A DNA stretch of 64,000 bases, taken from NCBI GenBank assembly GCA_026168455.1, contig CM047430.1:28290737-28354736 (forward strand). Direction: 5' to 3'. The translations under genes were made by a program, and so were the position numbers. Below are positions 38,106 to 50,100 of the stretch, in pieces (positions within the stretch are counted from its first letter, which is position 1; every line of letters starts with the position of its first letter). A model generated the notes under the pieces. It saw nothing but the letters and a program-made list of their open reading frames with translations, made no database searches and was not told the origin of the DNA. The stretch is from Theocolax elegans (taxonomy: Eukaryota > Arthropoda > Insecta > Hymenoptera > Cerocephalidae).

Positions 38106-40047
38106 TCAAGCAAAATAAAAAATAAAAAATAAAAATAAATATTTAATTTGTTATTGTCTAATATTTTATTTAGTTTGCGTAAAAGATAGACTGTGTTGAA
38201 TGCGTGAGAATGGTTGAGTTATAATTTAATGTAAACCCAGTCCATTTCTGGGCCTTATTGGCTGAAATAAAGATAAATAATAATAATCTATACATGTAGT
38301 TTATAAAACATTATTTGCTTGTTAATAATTGTGAATTGTGCGCTTCAATAACTTTAATATCCTATATAATATAATATAATACTAAACAAGACGTTTGAAT
38401 ATGCATGTTTATGAACAATAGTCGATTTGGACAAAATTCGACGGGGTAGATTCGTAGATTTTAAATCCAACCACAGATTCCAAAGAGAAATAAGAAATAA
38501 TAATCCAATAACCAACTTGACCGTTTAAATATGCAGAAATTATCGAAGCTACCGATTAATCTATCGTATCTCAATCTATTACGACTAAATTTGTATTTTG
38601 ACATTATTTTGGGCAATACGTCATTCGAAGGTATCGGACTAGCATACGGTTTATATACCGATGCAATCAAGTTTCGCGTTCCGTTTTTGTAGACGAGAGA
38701 TTTCGTGACTACTAATCGGCCTTGCCCAAAACACATCCAACTTCGAAATCGACGAAAGCCCGCGGAACCTTGGACGCGGTTGGACCCAGGGAATAAAGAA
38801 AAAAAGTAAGAAACCTCGAGATTCGTAAATCAAAGCATGCAGGGATCGCGATGCCGATATTAATTTGAATTTAAATGGAACTGGCCCGAAAAATTAAGAG
38901 GCTTCCATGGTGGAATTCCAATTGAATAATGGCCCTTTTCCCTTCTCCCGGCGTCTCCTTTTTTCTTTGGACTCTCTCGGCCGTGTGTGTAGGTATAACG
39001 AGCCCGGAGAACTCAAGATCTTGGCCGCGAGTCGAGCGAAACGAGTTCCCGTCACGCCTTTTGTGTAATGGGATAAATTCGAGGATTCTCGGACCCTCGA
39101 CCCTCAAATTTTCCTCTCGCTTTTTAAATCTCGAGTGGGTGGGAGGATAGAAAGCGAAAGAGAAAAAAAAACCAGAAAAATTGGGAGGACTGCTCTGTAT
39201 AATTATCGATTATCGCGCGAGCAACAAAGAAACTTTATAATTTTTCCGGGATGTGCTCGCAGCACACCTGTTGATGTTCTTCAGGTCGTTTTATCTCAAA
39301 CCTATAAACCTATACATTACATTTTATTCGTATTTACAGAAAATTAAGGAATTGTACTATTTAAAATTAATTCGATGGATACATTTTTACGGAATGTAGA
39401 AGCAGACAAAGCTAATTACGTACAATTGAAACGTTATTAATACGCTGCGTAATCAACTAAATTTTTATTATCTTTATTTAATCCCTAGTAGAATTGATAA
39501 AATTATTTATAGATATAAAACTAGAAACTAGGTAAGGGAAATAGATAAAATTATTTACAGCTTTTATAGCTTGGAAGTGTCTAAAACTTGGATAGGTTTA
39601 TATGACAAAATTTTGTGTAATGTGCCTCTAATTAAAATATCTATAAAATTGGCAATAAATAGCGTTCATATTAGAGAAGGTTTCTACCGTTTGAATTCAT
39701 TTTATATCTACTAAATAGCTACTAAAGAAGGTCATAAAATAATTTCAATATTATATAATTTCGTTGGTTTCTTATATATAATTAATTATTTAAGTACTAT
39801 TAATATGATTCAAATAACAAATAGTAGTAAGGAACATCATTATTTATAATAAAAGTATTGAATATAATGAAAATTTAGATTAAATTTTTCAATCTCATAA
39901 AACTAGTTTGATTCTAGATATTTGTATTCTAGATTTAATTATTTAATGTCATTAGTAAAAAGCGAATATACGCGAGGTTAAATTATAATTTTGTGCTTTT
40001 TCAATAATTAAAAGTTTTAAATTAAACTAAGTGATAAGTTTTAAATA
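38106..40047. other. Non-coding stretch upstream of the transposase
   Basis: AT-rich, with a moderately GC-rich patch at about 38690-39150 whose short frames on both strands are not convincing. A weak direct repeat (GATAAAATTATTTA(T/C)AG) lies at about 39496 and 39544. The 5' end of the transposon carrying the downstream genes should lie in or before this stretch, but I could not find a terminal inverted repeat. Confidence 0.45.
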
Positions 40048-42135
40048 ATGCCTAAGTTAAGGAGCACAGAACGTGTGCGTAAGCATCGTTGTCTGAAGTT
40101 GTTGAGGAAACAATTTAATACGCCAAGTGATTGTTTATCTGCTGAAAATCAAGAATCAGTTTCAAGTAACCCCGTAATTAACACCCAAATTAAGCATTCG
40201 TTAGATAATTGTAATTATAGAAATTTGGATTTAGACAATGATTTTAATACAGATATAGAAATAGATAGTGATAATGAAGAATGGGAAGATGAAAGTTTAA
40301 GTAATACAGAAGAATATTTAAGTGAAACAGAAGATGATTTGTTTAATGAACAAAATAATTTTATCAGTGAAGAAAATTGTGTAGAGAACAATGAAACTTT
40401 AGATGAAATAGATGAGTTAAAAGTGTGGGCTATCAAGTCAAGGGTTCCAAAAAAGTATATGGACTCTCTTTTGAAGATTTTAAAAAGAAGACTTTTACCA
40501 AACCTTCCTTCTTGTTCAAAAACTTTTTTGTTCACTTCGACAGCTGATTACAAAATCAAAATCATGCAAGATTCAAATAATTCACCAGCAGAATTTTGTT
40601 ACCTTGGAATCCAAAATGGTCTTCGAACATGCATCAACCCTCTATTACATAAAGAAAAGATCATCAAATTGGATTTTAATATAGATGGTGTAAAAATAAA
40701 AAAATCAAGCACGAAGATCATGTGGCCTATTTTGTGTAAAATTAATTATGATGTAATGCCAAACATATATAAGCCATTCAGTGTAGCAATATTCTATGGT
40801 AATGGAAAACCCAAGAGTGTCAATGACTATTTTAAGCCTTTTGTGATGGAAATAAACGATCTCCTTCTTAATGGAATCACTATTAAATCTGAAAAATTCA
40901 AAATTTCTATTAGAAGTTTTATTTGCGATACACCTGCAAGAGCACTAGCAAAAGGTGTAAAAGGACACACAAGTTTTAATGGATGTGAGCGGTGTAATGT
41001 GGTTGCTTTTAAAGTGGATGGTACTACAGTTTATACATCTGAAGGTTTGAAAAGAACCGATGAAGGTTTCAGGGAATTTGCTGATGTACATCACCATACA
41101 GAGTCCTCACCTCTAATGGCAATTAAACCAAAAATAAATTTTATTAATCAGTTCATTCTTGATTCTATGCACTTACTATATTTAGGCTGCATGTTGAGAT
41201 TATTAGAACATTGGATGGGTGGAGATCTTAATGTGAGGATAAGTGCGAATCAAAAACTTGAACTGAATCGTAGAACAGAAATGCTGCAAAAGGATATACC
41301 AAAAGAGTTTCCAAGAAAGATGAGATCTTCAAATAACTTTAACGACTACAAAGCTGTTGAGCACAAATTTATAGCTCTATATTGTGGGCCAATAGTTTTG
41401 AAAAAGATATTGAGTAAAGAGGTATACGATCATTTTATCTTATTTCATGTGGCTTGTCGTTTACTCTCAAGCAAAGAAGCAGTATATTATATTCAAATAG
41501 CAAGATATTATTGTAACAAATTTGTTGAAAATTCACCAGCATTGTATGGAGAAAAATTTGTTACGTTAAACATCCATAATTTGAGACACATATCAGATGA
41601 TGTTGAAAATATGCAATGCAATTTAAATCATATATCAGCATTCCCTTATGAAAGTGAATTAGGGAAAATCAAAAGGATTTTATTATCTCCCTACAGAACG
41701 ACAGCTCAATTATGTAGACGTTTACATGAAGAAAAAGAGATAATAAATCAGATGCCTTCACCTCCACAACAAGTAGAGATATTAAAAAGTAAAGACACAG
41801 AAATTATGCAACTAAATTTTAAACAACAATATTTGTCAACGAAACATCCAGACAATTCAGTTGTTCTTAATAATGGAGATATTGTTGAAGTTAAAAAAAT
41901 ATTTATTCATGAAAATAAAATTGTTTTGACAGTTTTGAAGCAGAAAATTAAAAAATCAATATTTACATCTCCTTGCGACTCTTCAATGCTTCAGATGTAT
42001 GAAATTGAAAATGGACTCGCATCAAATTTAAGAATTATCCCACTCGCTGACATCTCTAATAAGCTAGTAAAAATGTCTATTAATTTTTCTGCCGATGATG
42101 AGATAAGAGTTTTTGTGGTACCATTACTGCATTAA
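40048..42135 (+). CDS. CACTA-like (CMC superfamily) DDE transposase, 695 aa, intact
   Basis: This single-exon frame probably encodes the enzyme that cuts and pastes a CACTA-like DNA transposon in the nucleus. Seen in the protein: a basic N-terminus (residues 1-25), an acidic region (about 61-123), then an RNase-H-like core. The core has candidate catalytic Asp213 (NIDG), Asp294 (CDTPARA), a zinc-type Cys313-x-x-Cys316 pair, His348-350, LDSMH at 371-375 and candidate Glu535 in FPYESELGKIKR. The last part resembles the DUF4218 region that follows Transposase_21 in CACTA transposases. The start was chosen because TAAATAATG opens the long frame directly upstream of the basic region. An AATAAA overlaps the stop codon (42134-42139). 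There are no stops or frameshifts, so the copy is young or selected. Superfamily assignment is by motif order from memory, not alignment. Confidence 0.82.
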   Translation: MPKLRSTERVRKHRCLKLLRKQFNTPSDCLSAENQESVSSNPVINTQIKHSLDNCNYRNLDLDNDFNTDIEIDSDNEEWEDESLSNTEEYLSETEDDLFNEQNNFISEENCVENNETLDEIDELKVWAIKSRVPKKYMDSLLKILKRRLLPNLPSCSKTFLFTSTADYKIKIMQDSNNSPAEFCYLGIQNGLRTCINPLLHKEKIIKLDFNIDGVKIKKSSTKIMWPILCKINYDVMPNIYKPFSVAIFYGNGKPKSVNDYFKPFVMEINDLLLNGITIKSEKFKISIRSFICDTPARALAKGVKGHTSFNGCERCNVVAFKVDGTTVYTSEGLKRTDEGFREFADVHHHTESSPLMAIKPKINFINQFILDSMHLLYLGCMLRLLEHWMGGDLNVRISANQKLELNRRTEMLQKDIPKEFPRKMRSSNNFNDYKAVEHKFIALYCGPIVLKKILSKEVYDHFILFHVACRLLSSKEAVYYIQIARYYCNKFVENSPALYGEKFVTLNIHNLRHISDDVENMQCNLNHISAFPYESELGKIKRILLSPYRTTAQLCRRLHEEKEIINQMPSPPQQVEILKSKDTEIMQLNFKQQYLSTKHPDNSVVLNNGDIVEVKKIFIHENKIVLTVLKQKIKKSIFTSPCDSSMLQMYEIENGLASNLRIIPLADISNKLVKMSINFSADDEIRVFVVPLLH

Positions 42136-42795
42136 TAAAAACAATACTTCTACAACTATCTCAGCTAAGAGGTAAATATAATATAATATAATCTGTTTTC
42201 TGTTTCTTCTTATTTATGACAGACCAGGAAAAATAAATAATTACAATATATAATTTTTACATAACCTTCATATTTCACATAATTCAATGTCAGTAATTTT
42301 TTATAAATATTTTATAATTAAAAATAATTTGTAAGAAGTCTTAACTACAAACATTAATTTGCAAAGTTAATTAATAACTTTATTAAAAATTAACTACTTT
42401 CTTATTTCTGAGAAATTGAAAATATTTTAAATGGTTAGAAACTAGATAGGAATTGACAAAGATATAAATTCAATTTATTTTTTATTCTTAGTATTTTATT
42501 ACAAAAGAAGATTTAGTACAGTAAAAAGTAAGTTAATTAATTTTTATAATTAAACTTTTCTTTAATATTTATTTTTTTACACATGGATTAACAATAAGAA
42601 TAGTTTTATCTTGTTATTTATATTTTTAACTCACACTACACACTGATTTGTATTGATTTACACAAATTAATTAAAGTATTTGAGGGTTAGGAAACTTATC
42701 TACATATAACTTACATTATAACTTATTTACAAATTGTAGCACTTATTATTGTTCATTAATTTAAAAATCTTTAAATAATTTGTATAATTATAGAA
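42136..42795. other. AT-rich gap between the transposase and the DUF4806 gene
   Basis: 660 bases of AT-rich DNA with no frame worth calling. It presumably holds the 3' end of the transposase transcript and the promoter of the next gene; no core-promoter motif is clear. Confidence 0.5.
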
Positions 42796-45501
42796 ATGTC
42801 TACTAACTCTTTCATTGAAAATTATCCATACCATGTTGTGGAGTTTATATCTCCTGGGAGAAGACCTCAAGTGCGTAAAGTAGATGTTGTCGCAACGAAG
42901 TGGATGTCTTTTAACAGACTTAATAAAAAATGTTGTGTACACTATCCACCGCCACCCTACACTGCTGATACGTATGAAAAATTGAACTGGGCATTAGATG
43001 ATTTATCCGACGTTCCAGATAACTGGAAATCTTATACTGTAAAAATTAGAGGGAAAGCAAGTAAGTTACATATTCTAATCTATTTGTTTTTCAAAAGTAT
43101 AATAATTAACATTGTATTGTTATTTTGTTTTATTTGTAAGGAACTCTTGAGGAAGCATTGAAAAAGCTTGAAGTACTGAAAGAGAAGGAAAGTTGTTTAA
43201 CTTTAAGCTCGGATGGTAATTTATCAGATACTGAAATGAAAGCTGTGGAGCAGATACGAAAATCAGAACTAAAAGCTTCTGCTAATAGTTTTGAAAACTT
43301 AATTAAGATTCATAAAGCCGATGGTAATTTCATTTATTTACTTTACACTTATATTAAAAAACCATCTACAATAAGAATTTTGTACTTCTTTCAGGTTCAA
43401 AAAGTACACATTTGGCAAAAAGCGTTACTCCCCTACAACGCAGTATATCAATGCAACAAACAAGCCTTTCAGGTTGTAGTCTACCACTGACAGATGTTAC
43501 TAATTCAACTTTAAATATGAAAAGAGCGAGCAGTAGTAAGTTTAATAATTAAAATTGAGAACGTAAAATTTTTATTGATTGAACTTTATGCTCCACAGCT
43601 TTTCAATTACAAAATGATTTATTATCCATAAGAAGAGATAAACACAATCTTCCAGAACTTGAGAACATTGCATCTTTTAGTCAAGAAGACTGTGTACCAG
43701 AATCAAGTTTGGCAGGTGATACTGACTCGCCAAGGAAACTATCACCAAGTAGGTTAAAAAAGATTAACACTAACTTACATGCATAAATGAGACATATAAT
43801 TTAATAATGACACATATGTTTAATACTTTTTAGGTAATTTTTGTAAGAATTCAATACCAAAAAGTGTAAAAGTTAATTTCCAGCAAACTTTGTTAGGTAC
43901 TATAGTTTTTTAATAAGTTAAATATAATAAAACTTAAATTTTACTTGATCTAAATATTAATATTATTGCAGATTATATGTCTACTATCATGGCGGATGTA
44001 AAAGAAATAAAAACTGAGATTAAATCAATTAATCATAAAATTACAAATATAGAATTAATGGTAACAAAAACTAATGTTCCAAAAGAATACATTGGAACTG
44101 TACAACAGATTTGCGATAAATTTAATTATAAAATACCATTTGTATCTATTGAAGAATTTCAAAAGTTTGATAATGATTTAAGAAAAAATACTACATTGAA
44201 CGATGCTGTGGTACGTTACAAAAGTTAAATTAAAATTTTGGAATAGGATTTTATTTGTTAAATAATATATGTACTTTTTGTCTAATTTTAATTAGGCGAA
44301 TGCTTTGCAAACTGGGTTGGATGCATCTTTTGTAATTTCACGATCAATTGTGAATATGTTGAAAATGTTTTTATCCAAAGATGTTGCATGCAAGTATGTA
44401 GCTGTCAAAAACGTAAAAGGAAAACATATTATGAAAACTACTGCTTTCTTCACATGTATTGAAGGTAATACAGTTTTGTTAAAAAATATAATCTATAACA
44501 CTCACAAGTTTGTATGGTCAAAGTTACTCCTAATTTCTTTCTTTCTGCTTTCTATTTCGACAATGATCAAGTATCTATCTTCGTTTCATGATCTAGGCAA
44601 TAGACACTAATCTACTGTATGAAGAAAATGGTAGGCTATTGTCGATACTAGTCAATATACATTTTAAGGTTTCTCGATGCAGATAACTGAAAAATAAAAC
44701 CAGCCAAATCAGCTGATAGCTTTAATTTATGGAACGTTATTTATATTTACCTAATAAATACAATAACAACGAGAAGTTCCGACACGTGGTTGAATACTTA
44801 TTGTAAACAAAACAAGTCGTCGCCATATTCGGCTTTTTCGGCAGTCTCGGCAATCTCGGCAATCTCGGCAGTACTATAAGAGGTTGCTCGCACTGCGCGC
44901 GCATGATCTTAGACTTGCTGTGTTATAATCAGTATAGTAGCGCCAAACCAGCGCTTTTTGAATTTATTTAACACTGTGTACTGTTGTCTTCATACTGTAG
45001 ATTATTATATATCGCAAATCATATTCCGGATTTAGTTACATGTTTATTCAATATATTCGTCTTTAACGAAATACTACAATAAATAATTACAATAGATATA
45101 TTTATATGATTTTAATTTAATATTCTGTCTAATTTTTAGTGATCATTAAAGAACGTAGATCAATTTCTAAGCTTGACACAAATGACAAAGAAATAATATC
45201 CGCTCTAAGTGCTGTTCTCAGCAATTCTACAACATGGTATACATCAAAACAGAAGCAAGACTGTCCGGAAACGTCAAACGTCTTAGAAACAATTTTTGTA
45301 GACCCAAACCAAATACAATCTGATGAAAATATGCAGCAAATTATTACTGTGTTGGCTACAGAGCCTTTAAAGAAAGTACAACGATTGGAGGACAATGAAA
45401 TTTATACAGATTATGAATTAGGATACATAACCGATAATTCGAAAGAAGATAGCGAAGAAGAGTTCGACAACAATTATTATAGCCAACTAAATGATTTTTA
45501 A
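42796..45501 (+). CDS. DUF4806 protein, eight exons, 523 aa when spliced
   Basis: Exons read as 42796-43060, 43141-43323, 43395-43535, 43599-43748, 43834-43896, 43972-44210, 44296-44464 and 45140-45501. Every intron is GT..AG and phases match throughout, giving 1572 bases including the stop. The N-terminal ~95 residues (YHVVEFISPG..., then KCCVHYPPPPY and NWKSYTVKIRGKARTLEEA) match the usual head of insect DUF4806 proteins. Residues about 300-440 (exons 6-8) form the DUF4806 domain: VPKEYIG, FVSIEEFQKFDNDL, ANALQTGLDASF, KTTAFFTCIE, NDKEIISAL. The tail is acidic. Function is unknown; such proteins are often found beside transposases of the preceding type, suggesting an accessory transposon gene. 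Introns 1-6 are 63-85 bases; intron 7 is 675. An AATAAA follows at 45634. The start codon has a good context (AGAAATGTC). Confidence 0.82.
44465..45139 (+). other. Long intron 7 of the DUF4806 gene
   Basis: About ten times longer than the other introns. It contains a CpG-rich patch (about 44820-44960) with a nonamer repeat TCTCGGCAA/G (44845-44872) and a small hairpin AGCGC...GCGCT (44940-44960). It may have received an insertion or contain regulatory DNA. The donor is GAAG|GTAATA and the acceptor is TTTTTAG|TGATC. Confidence 0.5.
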
Positions 45502-45678
45502 ATCTTTTTATAAATAATTTTTTAAATGTTTTAATATATTTATTATTTTTATAATGTTTGTACATATAAGTGCATTGACAATATATATATATTTATATAT
45601 TTTATAATATGTAATATTATTAAAATTAATAATAATAAAAGAAAAATTGTTTTCATTTATTACATTAATTAAATTAAT

Positions 45679-45729
<51 letters not shown>

Positions 45730-47280
45730 CATAAACGTAGAATAAACCTTCCTTAAAACTATGAAGTTTATATTAAAAATATACCTATGAAGTACCAATT
45801 TTATAGATTATTCATTTATCTAATAATACTGGGAGTTTCTTAGGTTTTTCTTAGAGCGTTTTTAAAATTACTTTTTCCTATACGTAACTTTTATGCCTAA
45901 GCAATAGTAATAAAATGGCTAACTTTGTTAATTCTAATAAATGGCCAAAAAAGGGTCGAAAAAGCGTTTCATCGGTGTACAAGATCTAACCAAGCATGCG
46001 ATCCTGTTTATAGAGTACACAGGTACATGCTTGTCAGTAAATGGCTACAAAATGAAAGTTAATTCTACTAGGGATTGTGTAATATTTTAAACGTGCGATA
46101 CCATCAAATAAAATCTTATCTCGTTATATTGAATGTGCATTATTATAATTATGATCCTTGGCTTGGAAGGAACAATTACCGTTCGTGATTCATAGAAAGT
46201 ATAATTTATTGCCGACCTTTGCTACCTGATTCTCACAGCACATTCCTTCTTACAAACTAGTAGTGCAGTATCTAATAATATTACGTAATAAAACGTGAGG
46301 CTAATTTCGGAGTGATCAACGAACTATACATAACCCAAACCGCAATTTACAATATTTGTATACCCAATACGTATTTTAATAGAAAAAAATTACACCTTTA
46401 GCATTTTTTCTATTTAAACGAGGATGGAAATTTCTTTAAAGTAATTACTAACTAGTATACTTATCAAAATATTTTGAATTGTTAATAAAAGATGGTGTGT
46501 ATTCTTGTCTAGGATACATTGAATAATCAATGGCTATAAAATGATGGAACATAAAATTTCGTCGATAACATATGAATAAAATAAACCGAAAAAACACTAC
46601 ACGAGTTATCTGCATTTTGATGCTAAAATTCAAGTAAAAAATGTACAAAATCCATATTTTTAATAAATATGTCATAAAGAAAAATTTACCTTATTCTTTA
46701 GCAGAAACGGATAAAGGTATATTAGCATAAATGAGGAAAGAAGTAATTAAGGAAAAAGTTCACTCTTCTGAAATGACGAATGTTGTTCTCGTATAACTTC
46801 GAGATCACAATTACATAACCCGATGATATTACTAATAATTAACGTGTACAATGTGTCGAAAAGCACAGATTATGCTTGTTATCGAATCCGAACCAAATTT
46901 TAACACTCATCATTTAAATCAATTTGTAATGCATTAACTGTTTGCTTTTATAATTTACCATAGATAATATATTAATTAATGCTTATTGAAATGCATCTAA
47001 AAAGAGAATGTGCACGTACAATACTATTGATACATATTTAGACTTCAAGAATTAGGTGTAGAGTGCATGTGAATTTTCAAATCAGGTTTAAATAGTATAA
47101 TATAAATATATTAATAAGTTTAAAAGCGTAGGTACCCTCGGCGGGTATCGGGGATCGAGGTATTTACAAATCCCCGAAAATTAGGCGTTTTTTGGTCACG
47201 AGATGAAAATGATTTAACGTTGTAGGTTGTCAAAGAAGGGAAATCCACGAGTCGCATAATAGCGACGTCGAAGGATAAAT
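45502..47280. other. AT-rich non-coding stretch
   Basis: No gene recognised. A short piece at about 45945-45975 (AAGGGTCGAAAAAGCGTTTC) resembles the subterminal part of the MITE copy at 52970 and may be a relic of that family. An imperfect hairpin, AAGCATG...CCTGT / ACAGG..CATGCTT, lies at about 45993-46034. Confidence 0.45.
45682..45727. repeat. (TA)n microsatellite
   Basis: An uninterrupted TA run of about 46 bases, just downstream of the DUF4806 gene's likely polyadenylation signal. Confidence 0.9.
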
Positions 47281-48050
47281 ATTATTCAACAGATGCATTA
47301 CGCCGAGATAGCGATACGAGAGTGGAGGAGGGTAGTGCGGGGGTGCTAACTGCGTGCTCTACATATACAACAGCTACATAGTGTACCCCGTGTATGCGGG
47401 ACAGGGTGACTACCCCTCCCCTCACCCTCACTCCACCCCACCCCCTCCCCCTACCCGCGGCCGGGGGATAGGCCGATCCGCGCGCATGATTAATGAAACC
47501 AAGAGCGAGTAAATGCGTTATCGCGACTAGCAGGCTGCAGCAACACCGGCCCTCGGAAATACGAGAGCACGCGCGACGCTTCTTCCTTTTTCCGAGCAAA
47601 CAAAACGCGTCTATGAATAATCGACGTTTTCCCCTTTCGTACACCTCCCCCGCACTCGGGTTTTCTTTTTACTCTGTATTACCTTCCTATGCCGTCTCTC
47701 TCTCTCTCTCTCTCTCTCTCTTCCCCCGTCTATTTATTTTTTCTTCCTTTTTCTTGCACTGCGGATTCACTACCCGTTTTTTCTTTTCTTTCGAAGCTGC
47801 CGGTTTCGCCTCCGACTTTTTCTTCTCTTTGCAGACTACCGCTCGTGTTTAATCCCGCATGAATATGTAGAACCTAGAAGATAGAACGAGAGTATCGCCT
47901 GCGTTTCGCCAGATATTCAACTCGATTTTTAACCTTCGCCCACGTTTTTCTTCGAATGCGCCTCTATACGTATAAGCGAGATTATCGCCGCTTTCTCACA
48001 TCTCAGCCTCGGTCCTTCTTTTTCTCTCCCTCGTCGACGGCTTTTGTCTT
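47281..48050. promoter_or_regulatory. GC-rich island with a C-run / G-quadruplex tract
   Basis: CpG-rich at 47281-47560. The plus strand carries consecutive C-runs at about 47415-47460, so the minus strand has at least four closely spaced runs of three to five G, a quadruplex-capable pattern. A (TC)n run lies at about 47694-47721 and a pyrimidine-rich stretch follows. Frames of about 120 codons on both strands overlap and are not convincing genes. Confidence 0.35.
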
Positions 48051-49390
48051 TATGGATTTTTTTCGACTTTATGTCATTGATTTCTGTCATATTTAAATTC
48101 GATTTCCGAGAATCTCCGAGATCTGCAGCGTCTTCTTATTTATTCCTTTTTCTTCTTTTTATCTCTCGTTAAATTAGATTCAAATTGAAATGCGAACGAA
48201 TAAAATATTTACACGAGCGCATAAACATATTTTATTGCTTTTTGCCTAATTTTTATTTACTTTTTTTTTTACTTTTGCTACAATTCCGCGTTGAATGATT
48301 TTATCGAGCTCGCATTATTTTCTTAATGGCGCTCCTTTTTACATTTATTTCTTTTTAATTTTAGTCATAACTTTCCAGGTGTTATTATTATAATTTATAG
48401 ATTTCTTAATTATTTTTATTGAGAATAAGAAAATAGTGACATTTAATTAATAATATTTTCTTCGATATTTTAATAGACACGGTATATATTAATATAAAAT
48501 TCTAATGTTTTTTATTTAAGAATTAATAGTTTTTTGATTTATTGGCATTTAATCGTTATTTGACATTTTTTTGTTGCAATTGATAATTAATTTTTCTATA
48601 AAAATATTATCAATGATTATAAAAAAATACTGAAGTAAATGGGAAGTGCTATCAAGTATTGATAAAAAATTGTAATATATGTAAAAAAGGATATTTAATT
48701 GAATAAACTAACAATGTTCTTGTTAATTTTTTACTAAAATAATCGCTATGCCTGAAATATCTAATTATCATTTACATAACTATAAAATAAACTTTATCAA
48801 TTCAAGAAATTCAAGAGCAAGAAAAATACGTATGCACGCAGATAAAATCCTTCACTTCCGAAAATAGTAATTCAATTTATTCCGACGATTTATATTCTAA
48901 TTATCAGATATTAAAGTATAATGTTAATTTTTATACAATAATCTTTTATGGTCGCGTAAATCTACAGCGAGTACTAATTTAATAATAAATGTCTGGCGAC
49001 ATGTAATGAAAGTAGTAGTATACGTACGATTCATCGTAAATAACACTATTTCTTAATTATATGTAAATGTCTTGTAAATTCAATTATAAAAATTCTATCG
49101 AATTTAAAACGAATCCGCAAATAAGCGTATCCGGATTTAGCTGTGCAAACATTCTTCTACTTAAGTATCGTGGTATAAATAATAATTCGATGTTGATGAA
49201 AACGTTGTAGGCGGTACCGTGCATCATGGCGTACGAATCCGAAAAATAAAATATTTTTTTTGCAAGGAATGTGAATTTATTAATGATCGAATCTCTCTGT
49301 ATGAGAGCTGGAAAGAAAAATGGAGAATTCGGGAGTAAAAAATATATATAAATGAAAAATAGTTTGAGTCATGTTCGATATACTCGCGTC
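48051..49390. other. AT-rich non-coding stretch
   Basis: Nothing recognised. Confidence 0.5.
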
Positions 49391-50100
49391 TCCTCATCCA
49401 AGTATTTATGCATCGATAAATTCCAGGTATACTCTTGTTTCAGGTCGGGCCCGGGCCGCGAGCGAAAAGGCCCGGAGGACCGCATTTGTATATATCGTAA
49501 AAATATGACGAGGTGGCAGACGAGGCACGCTCGGTCGTTGGCGTTGCGCGATTTGCGCGAGCTCCTCGAGAGCCATTAACGCGAAGGAAAATCTTGGAAA
49601 CGCTCGTAGATTACGGCTGGGTAAAAATAACAGAGGAGCGCCGGCCCATACGAGGGTGAACGCAAACCCGGCAATAAGAATCGTCGTTCGCGTTCCTAAA
49701 AGTCCATAATACTCGGGGGCCGTAACCGTTGTGCAACTCCAGTAGGAAAAACAAGGAAGCCTCGCCGCGCGAACCTGTACCGTTAAACGTTTAGTGCGCG
49801 AGAAGAAAAGACGATGTTCTGTGTGTGTGTGTGCGCGCGTGCGTACGTATATACGGGAAACGGTTTTGCGGGTCTCCTCCGAGAAAAGTAAAAACCCACG
49901 AGAGCACGTGTGCGTGAGAGATAAATGAGCATAGAAACGAGCGGAGCGACTCGTCATAAAAGGGCCGTATATTATTCTGAAACTAGGAAACGACTCCGCT
50001 CCTTGCGTTCGAGTGTTAAGCTGCTGCCTCCTGCCTGCTGCCTGGTGCCCACTGCCGGGTTGACGCGGCTACGCTTACAGGTGTAACATTATAATGGTCC
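49391..50100. promoter_or_regulatory. GC/CpG-rich island
   Basis: CpG-rich, with a GT/GC alternating run (about 49821-49846) that could adopt Z-DNA and a CTGCCT-type repeat at about 50022-50056. A 183-codon minus-strand frame (49406-49957) has arginine/serine-rich random-looking composition and no domain; I treat it as a chance frame. Confidence 0.3.

Noticed and set aside
44305..44610. 101-codon frame read as a separate gene
   Set aside because: It is exon 7 of the DUF4806 gene read through its donor site at 44465; the part after the donor is intron.
38106..46300. Terminal inverted repeats of the transposase-carrying element
   Set aside because: Weak AT-rich similarity between about 39490 and 45830 was considered, but it is no better than expected in such composition and lacks a CACTA-type terminus or a target duplication.
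49406..49957. 183-codon minus-strand open frame
   Set aside because: It lies in a GC-rich, stop-poor island, has random-looking Arg/Ser/Leu-rich composition and no domain, and is overlapped by a frame on the other strand.
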